A stretch of 64,000 bases of DNA from Chlamydiales bacterium (GTDB lineage: Bacteria > Chlamydiota > Chlamydiia > Chlamydiales > JACKPQ01). Shown piece by piece: positions 25,730 through 35,270 of this stretch. Position numbers and translations under genes: made by a program. The stretch lies in the NCBI GenBank assembly GCA_024233435.1, contig JACKPQ010000002.1, positions 62,001-126,000 of the forward strand. Direction: 5' to 3'. Position 1 is the first letter of the stretch. Every line of letters begins with the position of its first letter. The notes below the pieces were generated by a model, which made no database searches, was not told where the DNA came from, and worked only from the letters and a program-made list of their open reading frames with translations.

Positions 25730-26860
25730 ATGAAAACACATCTGAAAAAACTGCTGCCACTGGTAGGGGTTGTCAGCTGTTTCTCCTCCAGTCTGCTGCT
25801 GGCTGCATCGCACTACGGCGGATCGGGGAATGACGCATGCTGTCCACCCAAAAAACCAGAACCAGTTTGTGCAGAGCCTTGCAATGAAGAAGTTACCCGA
25901 ATGAAGGTATTTGAAGAATGCAAATACCGTGAGATCACACCTGATGCAGGCCCTCGTGTCGCATGTGGAACTGATTTCTTCATTACGGCTGACTTCATTT
26001 ATTGGGCAACTCGCATGGACGGTCTTGGTTACGCTGCAACAAACATCGCTGGCGTTAACGTTCCACAAGGAAGCGTTAGCCACCCTGATTTTGGTTGGGA
26101 GCCTGGCTTTAAAGTAGGCCTTGGATATAACCTACCGCACGACGGTTGGGATGTATTTGTCGAGTACACTTACTTGCGCCCAAGCGCTGATGACAGCACA
26201 ACAAACAACACAAACAGAATGGTACGCCTTTGGGCCGATCCTACAAACAACCCATTTGAAACCGTTTCAAGCGCAAGAGCTAACTGGGATTTCGATCTCA
26301 ACGTGATTGACCTTGAGCTTGGTCGCAACTTCTTTGTTAGCCGTTATTTGACATTACGTCCTTTCTTCGGTCTAAAAGGTGCTTGGACAAGCAGCAGTTT
26401 CACAATCAGAACAGTTGATGCTCTAGACAGCACCCTCGGCGATGTCGTCGCAATGGGTCAAGACTTCTGGGGTGTTGGTTTCCGCACAGGTATGAATACA
26501 GTGTGGTGGTTCAACAAGTACTTCGGTATATTTGGGGACTTCGCACTATCAGCCCTTTGGGGAGATTTTGATGTTACACGCAGAGATGCGAATACCATCA
26601 CTGTTAACAATGTTGTAACAGAAACAACAACTTCAAACACTAAAAACTGCTTCAGCTCAATGAAGCCTGTGTTTGAGATTGCTATGGGTCTTGAAGGTGA
26701 CTATTGGTTCAGCGATGACCAGTATCATTTCGGTGCCAAACTTGGTTGGGAAATGCAATATTGGGCAAATCAAAACCAATTCTTCTCACTCAATGAAGAA
26801 GGCTCTCATGGAGATCTATCTTTCATGGGTCTAACTTTGCGCTTCCGCTTCGACTTCTAG
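25730..26860 (+). CDS. MOMP-like outer-membrane porin 3
   Basis: The 376-residue precursor has a signal peptide ending near LLLAASHYG, a cysteine-containing linker (CCPPKKPEPVCAEPCNEE), DAGPRVACGTDFFITADFIYW, EPGFKVGLGYNLPHDGWDVFVEYTYL, VIDLELGRNFFVSRYLTLRPFFGLKGAW, FRTGMNTVWWFNKYFGIFGDFALSALW and a terminal LRFRFDF. Conserved strands alternate with variable loops of likely surface exposure. AAGGAG precedes the ATG. Codon choice here (GGT, CGC, AAC frequent) looks more biased than in neighbouring genes, which suggests strong expression. Confidence 0.87.
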   Translation: MKTHLKKLLPLVGVVSCFSSSLLLAASHYGGSGNDACCPPKKPEPVCAEPCNEEVTRMKVFEECKYREITPDAGPRVACGTDFFITADFIYWATRMDGLGYAATNIAGVNVPQGSVSHPDFGWEPGFKVGLGYNLPHDGWDVFVEYTYLRPSADDSTTNNTNRMVRLWADPTNNPFETVSSARANWDFDLNVIDLELGRNFFVSRYLTLRPFFGLKGAWTSSSFTIRTVDALDSTLGDVVAMGQDFWGVGFRTGMNTVWWFNKYFGIFGDFALSALWGDFDVTRRDANTITVNNVVTETTTSNTKNCFSSMKPVFEIAMGLEGDYWFSDDQYHFGAKLGWEMQYWANQNQFFSLNEEGSHGDLSFMGLTLRFRFDF

Positions 26861-26893
26861 TCGATACGACAAGACTGCAAAATTTGTGTTCAC

Positions 26894-26924
26894 CCTGGGT
26901 GCTTAGTCACCCAGGTTTTTTTTT
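26894..26924 (+). terminator. Intrinsic terminator after porin 3
   Basis: CCTGGGTG (26894-26901) pairs with CACCCAGG (26908-26915) and is followed by nine T residues. Confidence 0.92.
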
Positions 26925-26946
26925 GCACAAAAATTCTACTTCCCTA

Positions 26947-26990
26947 TTGTGAAATAATCTGTTAAAGCGTTAATGTGATCCTAACGTTAA
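26947..26990 (+). promoter_or_regulatory. Promoter and inverted half-sites before porin 4
   Basis: TTGTGA (26947-26952), an 18-base spacer and TAATGT (26971-26976) repeat the porin 2 arrangement. TTAATGT (26970-26976) and ACGTTAA (26984-26990) form an inverted repeat with one mismatch across a 7-base centre. Confidence 0.5.
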
Positions 26991-27063
26991 AAAAGAAGTG
27001 GCAATCGTAGATTGGCATTTTAGGAAACATACCTACCAAATAAGGAATAGGGAGAGCAAACAT

Positions 27064-28254
27064 ATGAAAGATAACATCAAAACACTTTGGACGGTTGCTG
27101 CAATGACCTGCGGGCTATTGACAACTGCACTCAGCGCAGGAAACTGTGGTGAGGATCCCTGCAGACCAACGCCACCGCCACCGCCACCAGTGAAACAATG
27201 TCCTGAAGAACCGAAATGCGTTGAGCGCCCTGCGCCTCCTTGCGTTAAACCACCAGAGCCAAAATGCGCACCTCGCTGTGACACGCCTCCAGCAGGTATG
27301 ATCATGGACGACTGCCAAAACATGGGCTGCAAAGTCATCACTCCCAATGCCGGACCACGCGTATGCATGGGTGCTGATGTTTTTGTTACTGCTGACTTTA
27401 TCCTTTGGACATACCGCCAAGAAGGCATGGAATTTGCGATGACAGGATCGACTGGCACTGTTACCTCACAAGGTAGAGTGTTTGAGCCTAGCTTTGGCCT
27501 TGAACCAGGCTTTAAAGTAGGCCTAGGTCTAAACCTTGGACATGATGGATGGGATGTCTTTGCTGAATACACATGGCTTACAACAAATGCTACTAGAAAA
27601 GTAAGAGACAATAACACCATGACAAACCTATGGAATGGTGGATCACAAGCACAAGTCCTTACTGGATCTTGGGACTCTGATTTCAACGTCATTGATCTAG
27701 AGCTTGGCCGCAATTTCTTCGTTAGCCAATACCTTACATTGAGACCTCACTACGGCTTGAAAGGTAGCTGGCAAAGCCAAGATTTCAAAGTCGTTGGTGA
27801 TGTCAACAACATTCTAACAGGCAATCTGCTATCACGTAGAACAATGAAACAAGGTTTTGACTACTGGGGCATTGGTATCCGCACAGGTATGGATACAGCT
27901 TGGCACTTCACAAAGTGCTGGAGCATCTACGGAAACTTTGCTCTGTCTGCTCTGTGGAGTGGTTTCGACATCGACCGTAAAGATGAAACCTTTAACAACA
28001 CAAACGGCGTAACAACCCAAAATATCAATACAGAAAATGACTTTAAAACAGTCGTACCAGTTCTTGAGATCGCTCTTGGACTACGTTGGGAAATGTGGTT
28101 TAGCAACGACGATTACCACTTTGGTATTGATGCTGGATGGGAAGAGCAAGTATGGTGGGGCATGAACCGCTACATCGTCATGTCTCAACCACAGCGTGAC
28201 AACGGAGATCTAACCTTCCAAGGTTTAACTCTGAAATTCCGCTTCGACTTCTAA
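27064..28254 (+). CDS. MOMP-like outer-membrane porin 4
   Basis: The 396-residue precursor begins MKDNIKTLWTVAAMTCG with GGGAGAG upstream; an upstream in-frame ATG at 26998 would bury the signal peptide. After the signal comes the longest Pro/Cys-rich linker of the array (PTPPPPPPVKQCPEEPKC and CVKPPEPKCAPRC), then NAGPRVCMGADVFVTADFILW, EPGFKVGLGLNLGHDGWDVFAEYTWL, VIDLELGRNFFVSQYLTLRPHYGLKGSW, GWEEQVWWGMN and terminal KFRFDF. The cysteine-rich linker could mediate disulfide bonding at the cell surface. A long open frame on the opposite strand here is a coding shadow. Confidence 0.87.
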   Translation: MKDNIKTLWTVAAMTCGLLTTALSAGNCGEDPCRPTPPPPPPVKQCPEEPKCVERPAPPCVKPPEPKCAPRCDTPPAGMIMDDCQNMGCKVITPNAGPRVCMGADVFVTADFILWTYRQEGMEFAMTGSTGTVTSQGRVFEPSFGLEPGFKVGLGLNLGHDGWDVFAEYTWLTTNATRKVRDNNTMTNLWNGGSQAQVLTGSWDSDFNVIDLELGRNFFVSQYLTLRPHYGLKGSWQSQDFKVVGDVNNILTGNLLSRRTMKQGFDYWGIGIRTGMDTAWHFTKCWSIYGNFALSALWSGFDIDRKDETFNNTNGVTTQNINTENDFKTVVPVLEIALGLRWEMWFSNDDYHFGIDAGWEEQVWWGMNRYIVMSQPQRDNGDLTFQGLTLKFRFDF

Positions 28255-28280
28255 GCAACTCAGCTAAAAAGTTCGAATCC

Positions 28281-28312
28281 AAAAGAGCCTTCGTAAGAAG
28301 GCTCTTTTTTTT
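28281..28312 (+). terminator. Intrinsic terminator after porin 4
   Basis: AAAAGAGCCTTC (28281-28292) pairs with GAAGGCTCTTTT (28297-28308) across a GTAA loop, with a T run to 28313. Confidence 0.93.
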
Positions 28313-28371
28313 TCTATATACAGAATCACAATACCTGATAATCTGGGTGTAAATGAACCTAGGAGGTTATC

Positions 28372-29220
28372 ATGAAATTTCAGAAGTTGGTTGGGTTGTC
28401 AATTTTATGTCTTTTGGGATGTCAAAACCAATCTGATCAAAGTGCACAGGCCGTTGTCAGCTACACAAATGAACTTTCTACAAAGATGGCTACATCAAAT
28501 GCAGAAGCCAACTTTGTAAAAAAATATCAGCAATTTCTAAACACAACAGAGGACGTAGATGCCTATGATAAGCACGGCAACACGTTCTTAATAGCAGCTA
28601 TAGAAGAGAACAACATTCCTGCTATCAAACTACTATTGAGCCAAAATGCCAATGTTAATAAAGCATCAAAAGGGGGAATAACCCCATTAATGGCTGTAAT
28701 CCAAAACGGAAATAAAAGCATTCCAAAGATTTTACGCAATGGTTCGATCACCTACATTGACGTAAAAGGCTCGGTCAACGAGCTTCTTTTGAAGCGCCTT
28801 TTAGACGCAGGTGCTGATGTCAACTTAGCCAATGAACAAGGACTAACCCCTCTGATGGTTGCAGCAAGCCTTGGTAACAAAGACGCTGTAGAGTACTTGC
28901 TTGAAAACAACTCTGACTTTACTAAAAAAGACCAAAATGGACTGACCGCACTTGGTTACGCTGTTGTTAACGATCACAACGAAATTGTTGCTCAACTCGT
29001 CAAAGCTGGCAGTGAGGTTGATGTTGTGGACCAGCAAGGACAAACACCTTTAATGTATGCTGCAGAAAATGGTCTTCTTGATATCACAAAGCTCCTCATT
29101 CAAAAAGGGGCTAATGTGAACGCTCGCGATCATTACGATGTCAGCCCATTGCAACTTGCGACCCTACAAAATCACACGGATGTAGCAAAATACATCTCAC
29201 GCCACGGCGGTAAAGAGTAG
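28372..29220 (+). CDS. Ankyrin-repeat lipoprotein
   Basis: The 282-residue product has a lipoprotein signal peptide (MKFQKLVGLSILCLLGC) and about five to six ankyrin repeats from residue 60 to the end, e.g. DKHGNTFLIAAIEENNIPAIKLLL, NEQGLTPLMVAASLGNKDAVEYLL and DQQGQTPLMYAAENGLLDITKLLI. Ankyrin repeats bind proteins; a lipid-anchored periplasmic or surface location is predicted from the signal. AGGAGG lies 5 bases before the ATG. Its own terminator is shared with sufS. Partner unknown; host interaction is possible but unproven. Confidence 0.9.
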   Translation: MKFQKLVGLSILCLLGCQNQSDQSAQAVVSYTNELSTKMATSNAEANFVKKYQQFLNTTEDVDAYDKHGNTFLIAAIEENNIPAIKLLLSQNANVNKASKGGITPLMAVIQNGNKSIPKILRNGSITYIDVKGSVNELLLKRLLDAGADVNLANEQGLTPLMVAASLGNKDAVEYLLENNSDFTKKDQNGLTALGYAVVNDHNEIVAQLVKAGSEVDVVDQQGQTPLMYAAENGLLDITKLLIQKGANVNARDHYDVSPLQLATLQNHTDVAKYISRHGGKE

Positions 29221-29226
29221 ATCTCA

Positions 29227-29258
29227 TTAAGGCCTCTACAAAGAGGCCTTAATTTTGT
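29227..29258. terminator. Bidirectional terminator between ankyrin gene and sufS
   Basis: TTAAGGCCTC (29227-29236) pairs with GAGGCCTTAA (29243-29252), followed by TTTTGTTT on the plus strand. On the minus strand the stem includes the last codons and stop of sufS. Confidence 0.8.
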
Positions 29259-30408
29259 TTAATTCGGTGATAAAACGATCGATATCTGACTTCGTTGTGT
29301 AAATACCTAAAGAAATGCGCAAAGCCTCGCGAACTCCAAATAGCTTCATCGTTGGCTGCGCGCATAAGTGCCCAGATCGAACGCAAATGCCCTTTAAATC
29401 GAGCATCGTTGCGATGTCAAGGCAATGAGCGCCTTCAACGACAAAAGAGATCAAAGGCCCTCGATTAACAGGGTTTCCTAAGATACGCACATTCGAAACG
29501 GCTCGCAGCTGATCCAAGGCATACTCAGTTAAACACTCTCTATGATCGCGGCCCATTAGGAAAGAAAGCGCAGCTCCAAGACCAATGACTGCTGCGATAT
29601 TTGGTGTGCCTGCCTCAAACTTCAGAGGAGGTTTTTGATACGTTGACATCTCAAACGTTACCTCATCAATCATGTCTGAGCCACCCTGATAAGGTTTTAA
29701 GCGTTCGAGATGTTTGTATTTGCCATAAAGCACGCCAATGCCTGTAGGGCCATACACTTTGTGGCCCGAAAATGCATAAAAATCAACATCGAGCTCCTGC
29801 ACATCTATTTTCAAGTGAGGCGCTGCTTGAGCCCCGTCAATAAAAACAAGCGCCCCTTTGTCATGTGCCATTTCAATCATCTTGTCGACTGGATAGATCG
29901 TGCCTGTAACGTTTGTCATGTGTGCAATGCTGACAATCTTTGTCTTCGGCGATAATAGCTTGGCATAAGCCTCAAGATCCAAATCCCCTTCTTGAGTCAC
30001 TGGTATCATCTTGAGAGCAGCGCCCGTTCTTGCTGCAACCATTTGCCAAGGTATAATGTTGGAGTGGTGCTCCATCTGGGAGATGAGGATTTCATCACCC
30101 TGCTCAAATGCCGTGGAGTGGGCCACAAGATTAATAGCTTCTGTTGTGCCTTTAGTAAAAACAATTTCATCAGGACTCTTTGATCTTAGAAACTGCTGCA
30201 CAATTTCTCTTGCGCCTTGGTATTTCTCTGTTGCACGCTGGGCCAGCTCATAAACAGCGCGATTAACCGTTCCTCTTCCTTTTGCGTAATAAGCATTCAT
30301 TGCATCAATCACGCATTGGTGTGTCATAGCTGTTGCTGCAGAATCAAGATAGACCAAGTCATGGTTTGCAAGCTGAGGAAAATCTAGCTCAGATACAGCC
30401 GAAGACAT
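29236..30408 (-). CDS. sufS: SufS-type cysteine desulfurase
   Basis: The 390-residue PLP enzyme takes sulfur from cysteine for Fe-S assembly. All key residues are present: YLDSAATAMTHQ, the EH motif in ISQMEHHSNIIPWQ, the PLP lysine in AFSGHKVYGPTGIGVLYG and the catalytic cysteine in CVRSGHLCAQP, which is typical of group II (SufS) enzymes. I choose ATG 30408, preceded by GAGGTG and overlapping sufD by 20 bases; a longer frame upstream lies in sufD. It is the last gene of the rfbD-to-sufS string. No SufE/SufU is seen here. Confidence 0.95.
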   Translation of the reverse strand: MSSAVSELDFPQLANHDLVYLDSAATAMTHQCVIDAMNAYYAKGRGTVNRAVYELAQRATEKYQGAREIVQQFLRSKSPDEIVFTKGTTEAINLVAHSTAFEQGDEILISQMEHHSNIIPWQMVAARTGAALKMIPVTQEGDLDLEAYAKLLSPKTKIVSIAHMTNVTGTIYPVDKMIEMAHDKGALVFIDGAQAAPHLKIDVQELDVDFYAFSGHKVYGPTGIGVLYGKYKHLERLKPYQGGSDMIDEVTFEMSTYQKPPLKFEAGTPNIAAVIGLGAALSFLMGRDHRECLTEYALDQLRAVSNVRILGNPVNRGPLISFVVEGAHCLDIATMLDLKGICVRSGHLCAQPTMKLFGVREALRISLGIYTTKSDIDRFITELNKIKASL

Positions 30409-31483
30409 CACACACCTCAGCATAAATCTCTCGACAAAAACCCGTCTTGAGCATTTCTTTTGCACTGCACTCATCGATGCCGCGGCTCTTGATGTAAAAC
30501 AGCTCATCTTCATTGAGTTGTGTCATTGTAGCTCCATGAGATGCTTTTACATCGTCAGCAAAAATCTCAAGATTAGGCTTACTGTTTGCGACAACTTTTT
30601 CACCCAAAAGCAAATTGTTATTCAACTGATATGCGCGCGTTAACTGAGCAACTGCGTGCACATAAATTTTACCCTCAAAGCTTGATCTTGCTTCATCGGA
30701 AAGAACAGTTTTAAAGTGTTGGTTTGAATGGGTGCTTTCTTGAGAATGCTCGATCAAAATGTTTTGATGGGCTTGTTGAGCACCTTTTAGCTCAGATAGT
30801 CCCTTCAAAGTTGCCGATGCCCCCTCACCTGCAAGATTAACCCTTAAATCACTGCGCAAGCTTTGGCCATTTCCGCTCAAATGATAGGAATAAAGCTTGC
30901 TGTCACGCTTTAAGGTAGCGCGCAAGCTTTCAAATTCCCAATCGCTGCCGCGTTGATGCAATAAATTTAACCGCGCATTGTCTTCAACCAAACAATCGAT
31001 CTGTGGAAGATGGCACCCCTTTCCCTCTGTTTTAAGCTTAAACGACGCTAGAGAACCCCTACCCATTGCAATGTAGATATAAGGGGCACTAATGCATCCT
31101 TGAGCGCACTTTTGAACAATTTCAATCGGCTTGTTGATCTGCATTTGTGGAGGCACATAAATAAAAAGCCCCTCTCCCATTAGTGCTCTTGATAAAAGGG
31201 CAAATGGGTCAGACTCTGAGCTATTTAGCCTCGGGTCTAAAATACTGCGGTAAGACTTAAGGGCATCGCTCAAAGGCAAAACAACGATATCTTCATCAGC
31301 ATCAAGGCAGTTTTTTGCATAGTCAAAGGTAAACTGCTCCTCATAAAGCCTTTCTAAGGACATGTACTTAAAAGGCTCTTTAAAGCCACTAGGCATGCCT
31401 AAAGTGCGCAACTGATCACCAGCGACCTTGCGGTAATTAGAAAGTGCATCGTCTGCAATGACATTATCGATTAATTCGAGCAT
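30389..31483 (-). CDS. sufD: Fe-S assembly scaffold subunit SufD
   Basis: The 364-residue SufD partner of SufBC has the family beta-helix region with LFIYVPPQMQINKPIEIVQKC, RLNLLHQRGSDWEFESL and the C-terminal DDVKASHGATMTQLNEDELFYIKSRGI that contains the conserved histidine. It forms SufBC2D, on which clusters are built. The gene overlaps sufC by 13 bases and sufS by 20. Ortholog of CT686. Confidence 0.93.
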   Translation of the reverse strand: MLELIDNVIADDALSNYRKVAGDQLRTLGMPSGFKEPFKYMSLERLYEEQFTFDYAKNCLDADEDIVVLPLSDALKSYRSILDPRLNSSESDPFALLSRALMGEGLFIYVPPQMQINKPIEIVQKCAQGCISAPYIYIAMGRGSLASFKLKTEGKGCHLPQIDCLVEDNARLNLLHQRGSDWEFESLRATLKRDSKLYSYHLSGNGQSLRSDLRVNLAGEGASATLKGLSELKGAQQAHQNILIEHSQESTHSNQHFKTVLSDEARSSFEGKIYVHAVAQLTRAYQLNNNLLLGEKVVANSKPNLEIFADDVKASHGATMTQLNEDELFYIKSRGIDECSAKEMLKTGFCREIYAEVCDVFGCI

Positions 31484-32172
31484 GCATATCCTGTTTTTTC
31501 AAGCTCATGCGCAAGCTCAGGACCACCAGAGCGCACAATACGCCCTTCTATAACAATATGAACAAAGTGGGGCTTTATATAATCGAGTAAGCGCTGATAA
31601 TGCGTGATCAAGATCAAACCTTTATCTGGCGTAAACCAGTGGTTAACGCCCCCTGCCACAATACGCATCGCATCAATGTCGAGGCCAGAATCGGTCTCAT
31701 CCAAGATCGCAAGTTTTGGATCAAGGGCGACAAGCTGCAAAATTTCATTGCGCTTTTTCTCTCCCCCTGAAAAACCACTGTTAAGATCGCGCTCTAAAAA
31801 TTCAGGCTTAATCTGCATCTTTTCAGCGCACTCATCAAGATCCTTGGCAGTGCCGCGTGCTTTCATCGCATGCGTCAAAAATTGCCGATTTGTGATACCC
31901 GCTATCTCTAGAGGGTATTGAAAGCTCATAAAAAGCCCAAGCTTTGCTCGCTCTTCAGGTTCCAGCTCAAGAATGCTCTCCCCCTCAAACAGAACATTGC
32001 CCTGACTGACCTCATAAGCAGGATGGCCCGTGCAAACCTTGGCAAGCGTTGACTTGCCAGCGCCGTTAGGCCCCATCAAGGCATGAATTTCACCTGGAGC
32101 AACTTTCAGATTCAGGCCATTGAGGATAACCTGACCATCAATTTCAGCGTGTAGATTTTCGATTTCAAACAT
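31471..32172 (-). CDS. sufC: Fe-S assembly ATPase SufC
   Basis: A 233-residue ABC-type ATPase with Walker A GPNGAGKSTLAKV, signature SGFSGGEKKRNEILQ and Walker B LAILDETDSGLDIDAM, which is characteristic of SufC. It powers conformational change of the SufBD scaffold. Its ATG shares one base with the sufB stop. Ortholog of CT685. Confidence 0.96.
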   Translation of the reverse strand: MFEIENLHAEIDGQVILNGLNLKVAPGEIHALMGPNGAGKSTLAKVCTGHPAYEVSQGNVLFEGESILELEPEERAKLGLFMSFQYPLEIAGITNRQFLTHAMKARGTAKDLDECAEKMQIKPEFLERDLNSGFSGGEKKRNEILQLVALDPKLAILDETDSGLDIDAMRIVAGGVNHWFTPDKGLILITHYQRLLDYIKPHFVHIVIEGRIVRSGGPELAHELEKTGYACSN

Positions 32173-33590
32173 TATCCAACCGAGCCTTCTAATTTTAACG
32201 TTAATAATTTTTGTGCCTCTGCCGCAAACTCAAGAGGCAACTCTTTAATGACATCCTTGCAAAAACCATTGACCACCAGATTAATCGCATCTTCTCTTGA
32301 TAGACCCCGCGACTGCAGATAAAAAAGCTGGTCCTCATTCATTTTTGATGTCGAAGCTTCATGCTCTACTTCAGCTGAAGGGTGATGCACCTCGATATAG
32401 GGAAATGTGTTGGCAGAACATCTATTTTTTACGAGCATTGAATCGCACTGCGTATAATTGCGAGCACCTTTTGCGCTCTTAGCCACATGAACAAGGCCGC
32501 GATATGTATTGTGAGATTCATCAGCTGATATCCCTTTTGAAATAATTGTCGAGCGCGTGTTTTTACCGATATGCAACATCTTTGTGCCTGTATCGGCCTG
32601 CATTTTCCCGTTGGTGAGGGCTACAGAATAAAACTCGCCGATCGACTCATCCCCTTTTAAAACACACGAAGGATACTTCCATGTAATGGCAGCGCCCGCC
32701 TCTACTTGAGTCCAGCAAATTTTTGAGGCATATCCTTTGCACAGGCCTCTTTTTGTCACAAAATTATAAATACCACCTTTGCCCGTCTGTGGATCGCCCG
32801 AGTACCAATTCTGCACCGTTGAGTATTTAATCTCTGCACGCTCCTGCGCAATCAGCTCAACGACTGCTGCGTGCAATTGATTAGTATCAAATGCCGGAGC
32901 CGTGCATCCTTCTAAATAACTCACATAGGATCCCTTTTCAGCGATGATCAAAGTGCGCTCAAACTGCCCCGTATTCCGCTCATTGATTCTAAAATACGTT
33001 GAAAGCTCCATCGGACAGCGCACACCTTCTGGAATGTAAACAAAAGAGCCATCGGAAAAGACAGCCGAATTCAGCGCTGCATAAAAATTATCTTTATAAG
33101 AAACAACCGTTCCTAGATATTTTTTCAAAAGTTCTGGGTATTTTTGCACAGCCTCTGAAATCGAGCACAGGATAACACCTGCTGCTTCTAGAGTTTCTCT
33201 AAAAGTCGTGCCAAGTGAGACCGAATCAAAAACCACATCGACAGCGACACCCGTCAGCTGCTTTTGCTCCTCAACAGGAATACCCAACTTCTCTAGCGTG
33301 CGCAATAGCTCTGGATCGACCTCATTAAGACTGGAAAGCTCCTGCTTTTTCTTAGGCTGAGCAAAATAGGCCATGTCCTGAAAGTCAATCTGAGGGTAGC
33401 TAACGTTTGGCCATTTAGGCTCTTTCATTTTCTCCCATGCGCGAAAAGCCTTAAGGCGAAACTCGAGCATGAAAGGGGGTTCATTTTTAATTTTTGAAAT
33501 AGCGCGCACAACCTCCTCGTTGAGCCCTTTTTCAAAAACTTCAGACTCAATGGGCGTTGTAAAACCATATTTATAATCGGTAGCTGTCAT
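32172..33590 (-). CDS. sufB: Fe-S assembly scaffold subunit SufB
   Basis: The 472-residue protein matches SufB closely: [30 protein letters not shown] (with the conserved Cys), [34 protein letters not shown]-type [11 protein letters not shown] and [21 protein letters not shown]. It receives sulfur and hosts the nascent cluster. Start overlaps the stop of the CMP-KDO-synthetase gene as ATGA, joining the Suf genes to an envelope-sugar transcript. Confidence 0.96.
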   Translation of the reverse strand: MTATDYKYGFTTPIESEVFEKGLNEEVVRAISKIKNEPPFMLEFRLKAFRAWEKMKEPKWPNVSYPQIDFQDMAYFAQPKKKQELSSLNEVDPELLRTLEKLGIPVEEQKQLTGVAVDVVFDSVSLGTTFRETLEAAGVILCSISEAVQKYPELLKKYLGTVVSYKDNFYAALNSAVFSDGSFVYIPEGVRCPMELSTYFRINERNTGQFERTLIIAEKGSYVSYLEGCTAPAFDTNQLHAAVVELIAQERAEIKYSTVQNWYSGDPQTGKGGIYNFVTKRGLCKGYASKICWTQVEAGAAITWKYPSCVLKGDESIGEFYSVALTNGKMQADTGTKMLHIGKNTRSTIISKGISADESHNTYRGLVHVAKSAKGARNYTQCDSMLVKNRCSANTFPYIEVHHPSAEVEHEASTSKMNEDQLFYLQSRGLSREDAINLVVNGFCKDVIKELPLEFAAEAQKLLTLKLEGSVG

Positions 33591-34336
33591 GATTCTTCCA
33601 TTTTACCTGTAATCGGGCGAGGTGTCAACGAGAGTATGCCCTCTAACTTAGCCAAGTGCTCAGGAAGGTCAATGCCTTGCGTTTCGTGCTTTGTTTCATG
33701 AACTTGTATATGCAAACCACCACTTAAAAACCGTAGCTGCTCCAAACTTTCAGCTTTTTCTAAAGGACACGGCGCCAATTGCTCAATGATAGCAAGTGCC
33801 CGGTCACTGTAAGCATATAGCCCTACATGCTTGTAGTATTCAACTTTTTCCTTTGAATAAGGAATCGGGCTGCGGGAAAAATAAAGAGCTTTGCCCCTTT
33901 CATCGGTGACAACTTTGACGGTATGAGGATCATTTGGATCTCCTTCAAGGCGGTGCTTGAGTGTCCAGACATCTTGGCATGGGTCATCACATGATTGGAG
34001 CAAATCATCAATCATTTCTTGATGAATGAGCGGCTCATCCGCCTGCCAATTCACCCAAATGTCAGCCTTAATGTTACCTTGTTTGCGCACCTCGATCAAA
34101 CGCATCGTCCCGCTCTGGCAATCCTTGGATGTCATCACATACGGCGCTCCAAACCCAGCAACTAACTCTGCGATTATTTCGTCATCGACTGCAAAAACAC
34201 ACGTTTCAAAAAGAGGACTGGCTGCCTCATAGACCCATTGCAGCAATGGCTTTCCCTTGAGCACTGATAGCACTTTTTGAGGAAACCTCATCGACCCTAG
34301 TCTAGCAGGTATGACACAAGCAATTTTTTGACGCAT
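33587..34336 (-). CDS. kdsB: CMP-KDO synthetase (3-deoxy-manno-octulosonate cytidylyltransferase)-like
   Basis: The 249-residue product activates KDO with CTP for LPS inner core synthesis if it is true KdsB. It starts [31 protein letters not shown], carries [15 protein letters not shown] where KdsB usually has SGTD/ER, and NWQADEPLI where most have NVQGDEPLI. It also has YFSRSPIPY and the [13 protein letters not shown] segment. These substitutions are moderate, so a related nucleotidyltransferase is possible. ATG 34336 has GGAGAAGG ahead and overlaps rfbB by 35 bases. Confidence 0.8.
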   Translation of the reverse strand: MRQKIACVIPARLGSMRFPQKVLSVLKGKPLLQWVYEAASPLFETCVFAVDDEIIAELVAGFGAPYVMTSKDCQSGTMRLIEVRKQGNIKADIWVNWQADEPLIHQEMIDDLLQSCDDPCQDVWTLKHRLEGDPNDPHTVKVVTDERGKALYFSRSPIPYSKEKVEYYKHVGLYAYSDRALAIIEQLAPCPLEKAESLEQLRFLSGGLHIQVHETKHETQGIDLPEHLAKLEGILSLTPRPITGKMEES

Positions 34337-35270
34337 CAGCCTTCTCCATGTAATAGTTAATGGTCCGTTCGATCCCCTCATCAAATGAAACTTCAGGTTT
34401 CCAACCAAGAGCCTTTAGTTTAGAAGCATCCAACGCATAACGCATGTCATGACCTGGGCGATCTGGAACAAATTCAAGTTTTACTGGCTCATTAAAATGC
34501 TGAGCTAAGCTTTCAACGACATCAAGATTTCGCATTGGATTGTGGGCGCTGACATTGTAAGCCTCCCCATCCATGCCTCTTTTTAAAATCGTGAGGATTG
34601 CACGCGCGTGATCTTCAACATAAATCCAATCGCGCACATTTGATCCCGTCCCATAAATTGGCAACGGCTTTTTCTCCATCAGACATTGAATCATGCGGGG
34701 GATAAATTTTTCAGGATGCTGCCCCGGTCCATAATTGTTTGTTGCATGCGATAGCGTTACTTTTAGCCCATATGTCTTTGCAAAGCTGCGCACAAGATGA
34801 TCAGATGCAGATTTAGAGGCTGCGTAGGGAGAGCTTGGGGCATAAGGAGTCTCTTCATCAGCCACCCCTTCGGAGATACTCCCATAAACCTCATCTGTAG
34901 AAACATGATGAAAATGACACTGCGGAAATCTCTTCAGTTCTTCCAAAAGGGTATAGGTTCCAATGATGTTCGTCTCAATAAAGTTACGGGGGCATTCAAT
35001 ACTGCGATCAACATGGCTCTCTGCTGCAAAATGAACGACAACATCAAAATTTTGCAGCGATATACCATCGCAAATATCACCCCTTACAAACCTATATCGA
35101 GTGTCATTTTCCACTTCTGCAAGATTTGCTAAATCAGCTGCATAGGTAAGCGCGTCGAGGTTGCAAACTGTTCCATCAAAGCCAGGATCTGCAAGCAAAA
35201 GACGGATAAATGCAGACCCCATAAACCCTGCACCACCTGTCACCAAAACTCGATTTAAGCAACGGGACAT
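34302..35270 (-). CDS. rfbB: dTDP-glucose 4,6-dehydratase
   Basis: The 322-residue short-chain dehydrogenase makes dTDP-4-keto-6-deoxyglucose, the second step of dTDP-L-rhamnose synthesis. It has the Rossmann motif VTGGAGFMGSAFIRLLL, VVHFAAESHVDRSIECP, the catalytic SYK set in HVSTDEVYGS and SPYAASKSASDHLVRSF, and NNYGPGQHPEKFIP. I begin at ATG 35270 with AAGAGG upstream; it overlaps rfbD by 16 bases. RfbA and RfbC are not in the window. Confidence 0.92.
   Translation of the reverse strand: MSRCLNRVLVTGGAGFMGSAFIRLLLADPGFDGTVCNLDALTYAADLANLAEVENDTRYRFVRGDICDGISLQNFDVVVHFAAESHVDRSIECPRNFIETNIIGTYTLLEELKRFPQCHFHHVSTDEVYGSISEGVADEETPYAPSSPYAASKSASDHLVRSFAKTYGLKVTLSHATNNYGPGQHPEKFIPRMIQCLMEKKPLPIYGTGSNVRDWIYVEDHARAILTILKRGMDGEAYNVSAHNPMRNLDVVESLAQHFNEPVKLEFVPDRPGHDMRYALDASKLKALGWKPEVSFDEGIERTINYYMEKADASKNCLCHTC

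Noticed and set aside
27033..27713. Open frame of 226 codons on the minus strand inside porin 4
   Set aside because: It lies opposite a clear porin gene, its composition reflects the Pro/Cys-rich linker read backwards, and no homology or ribosome site supports it.
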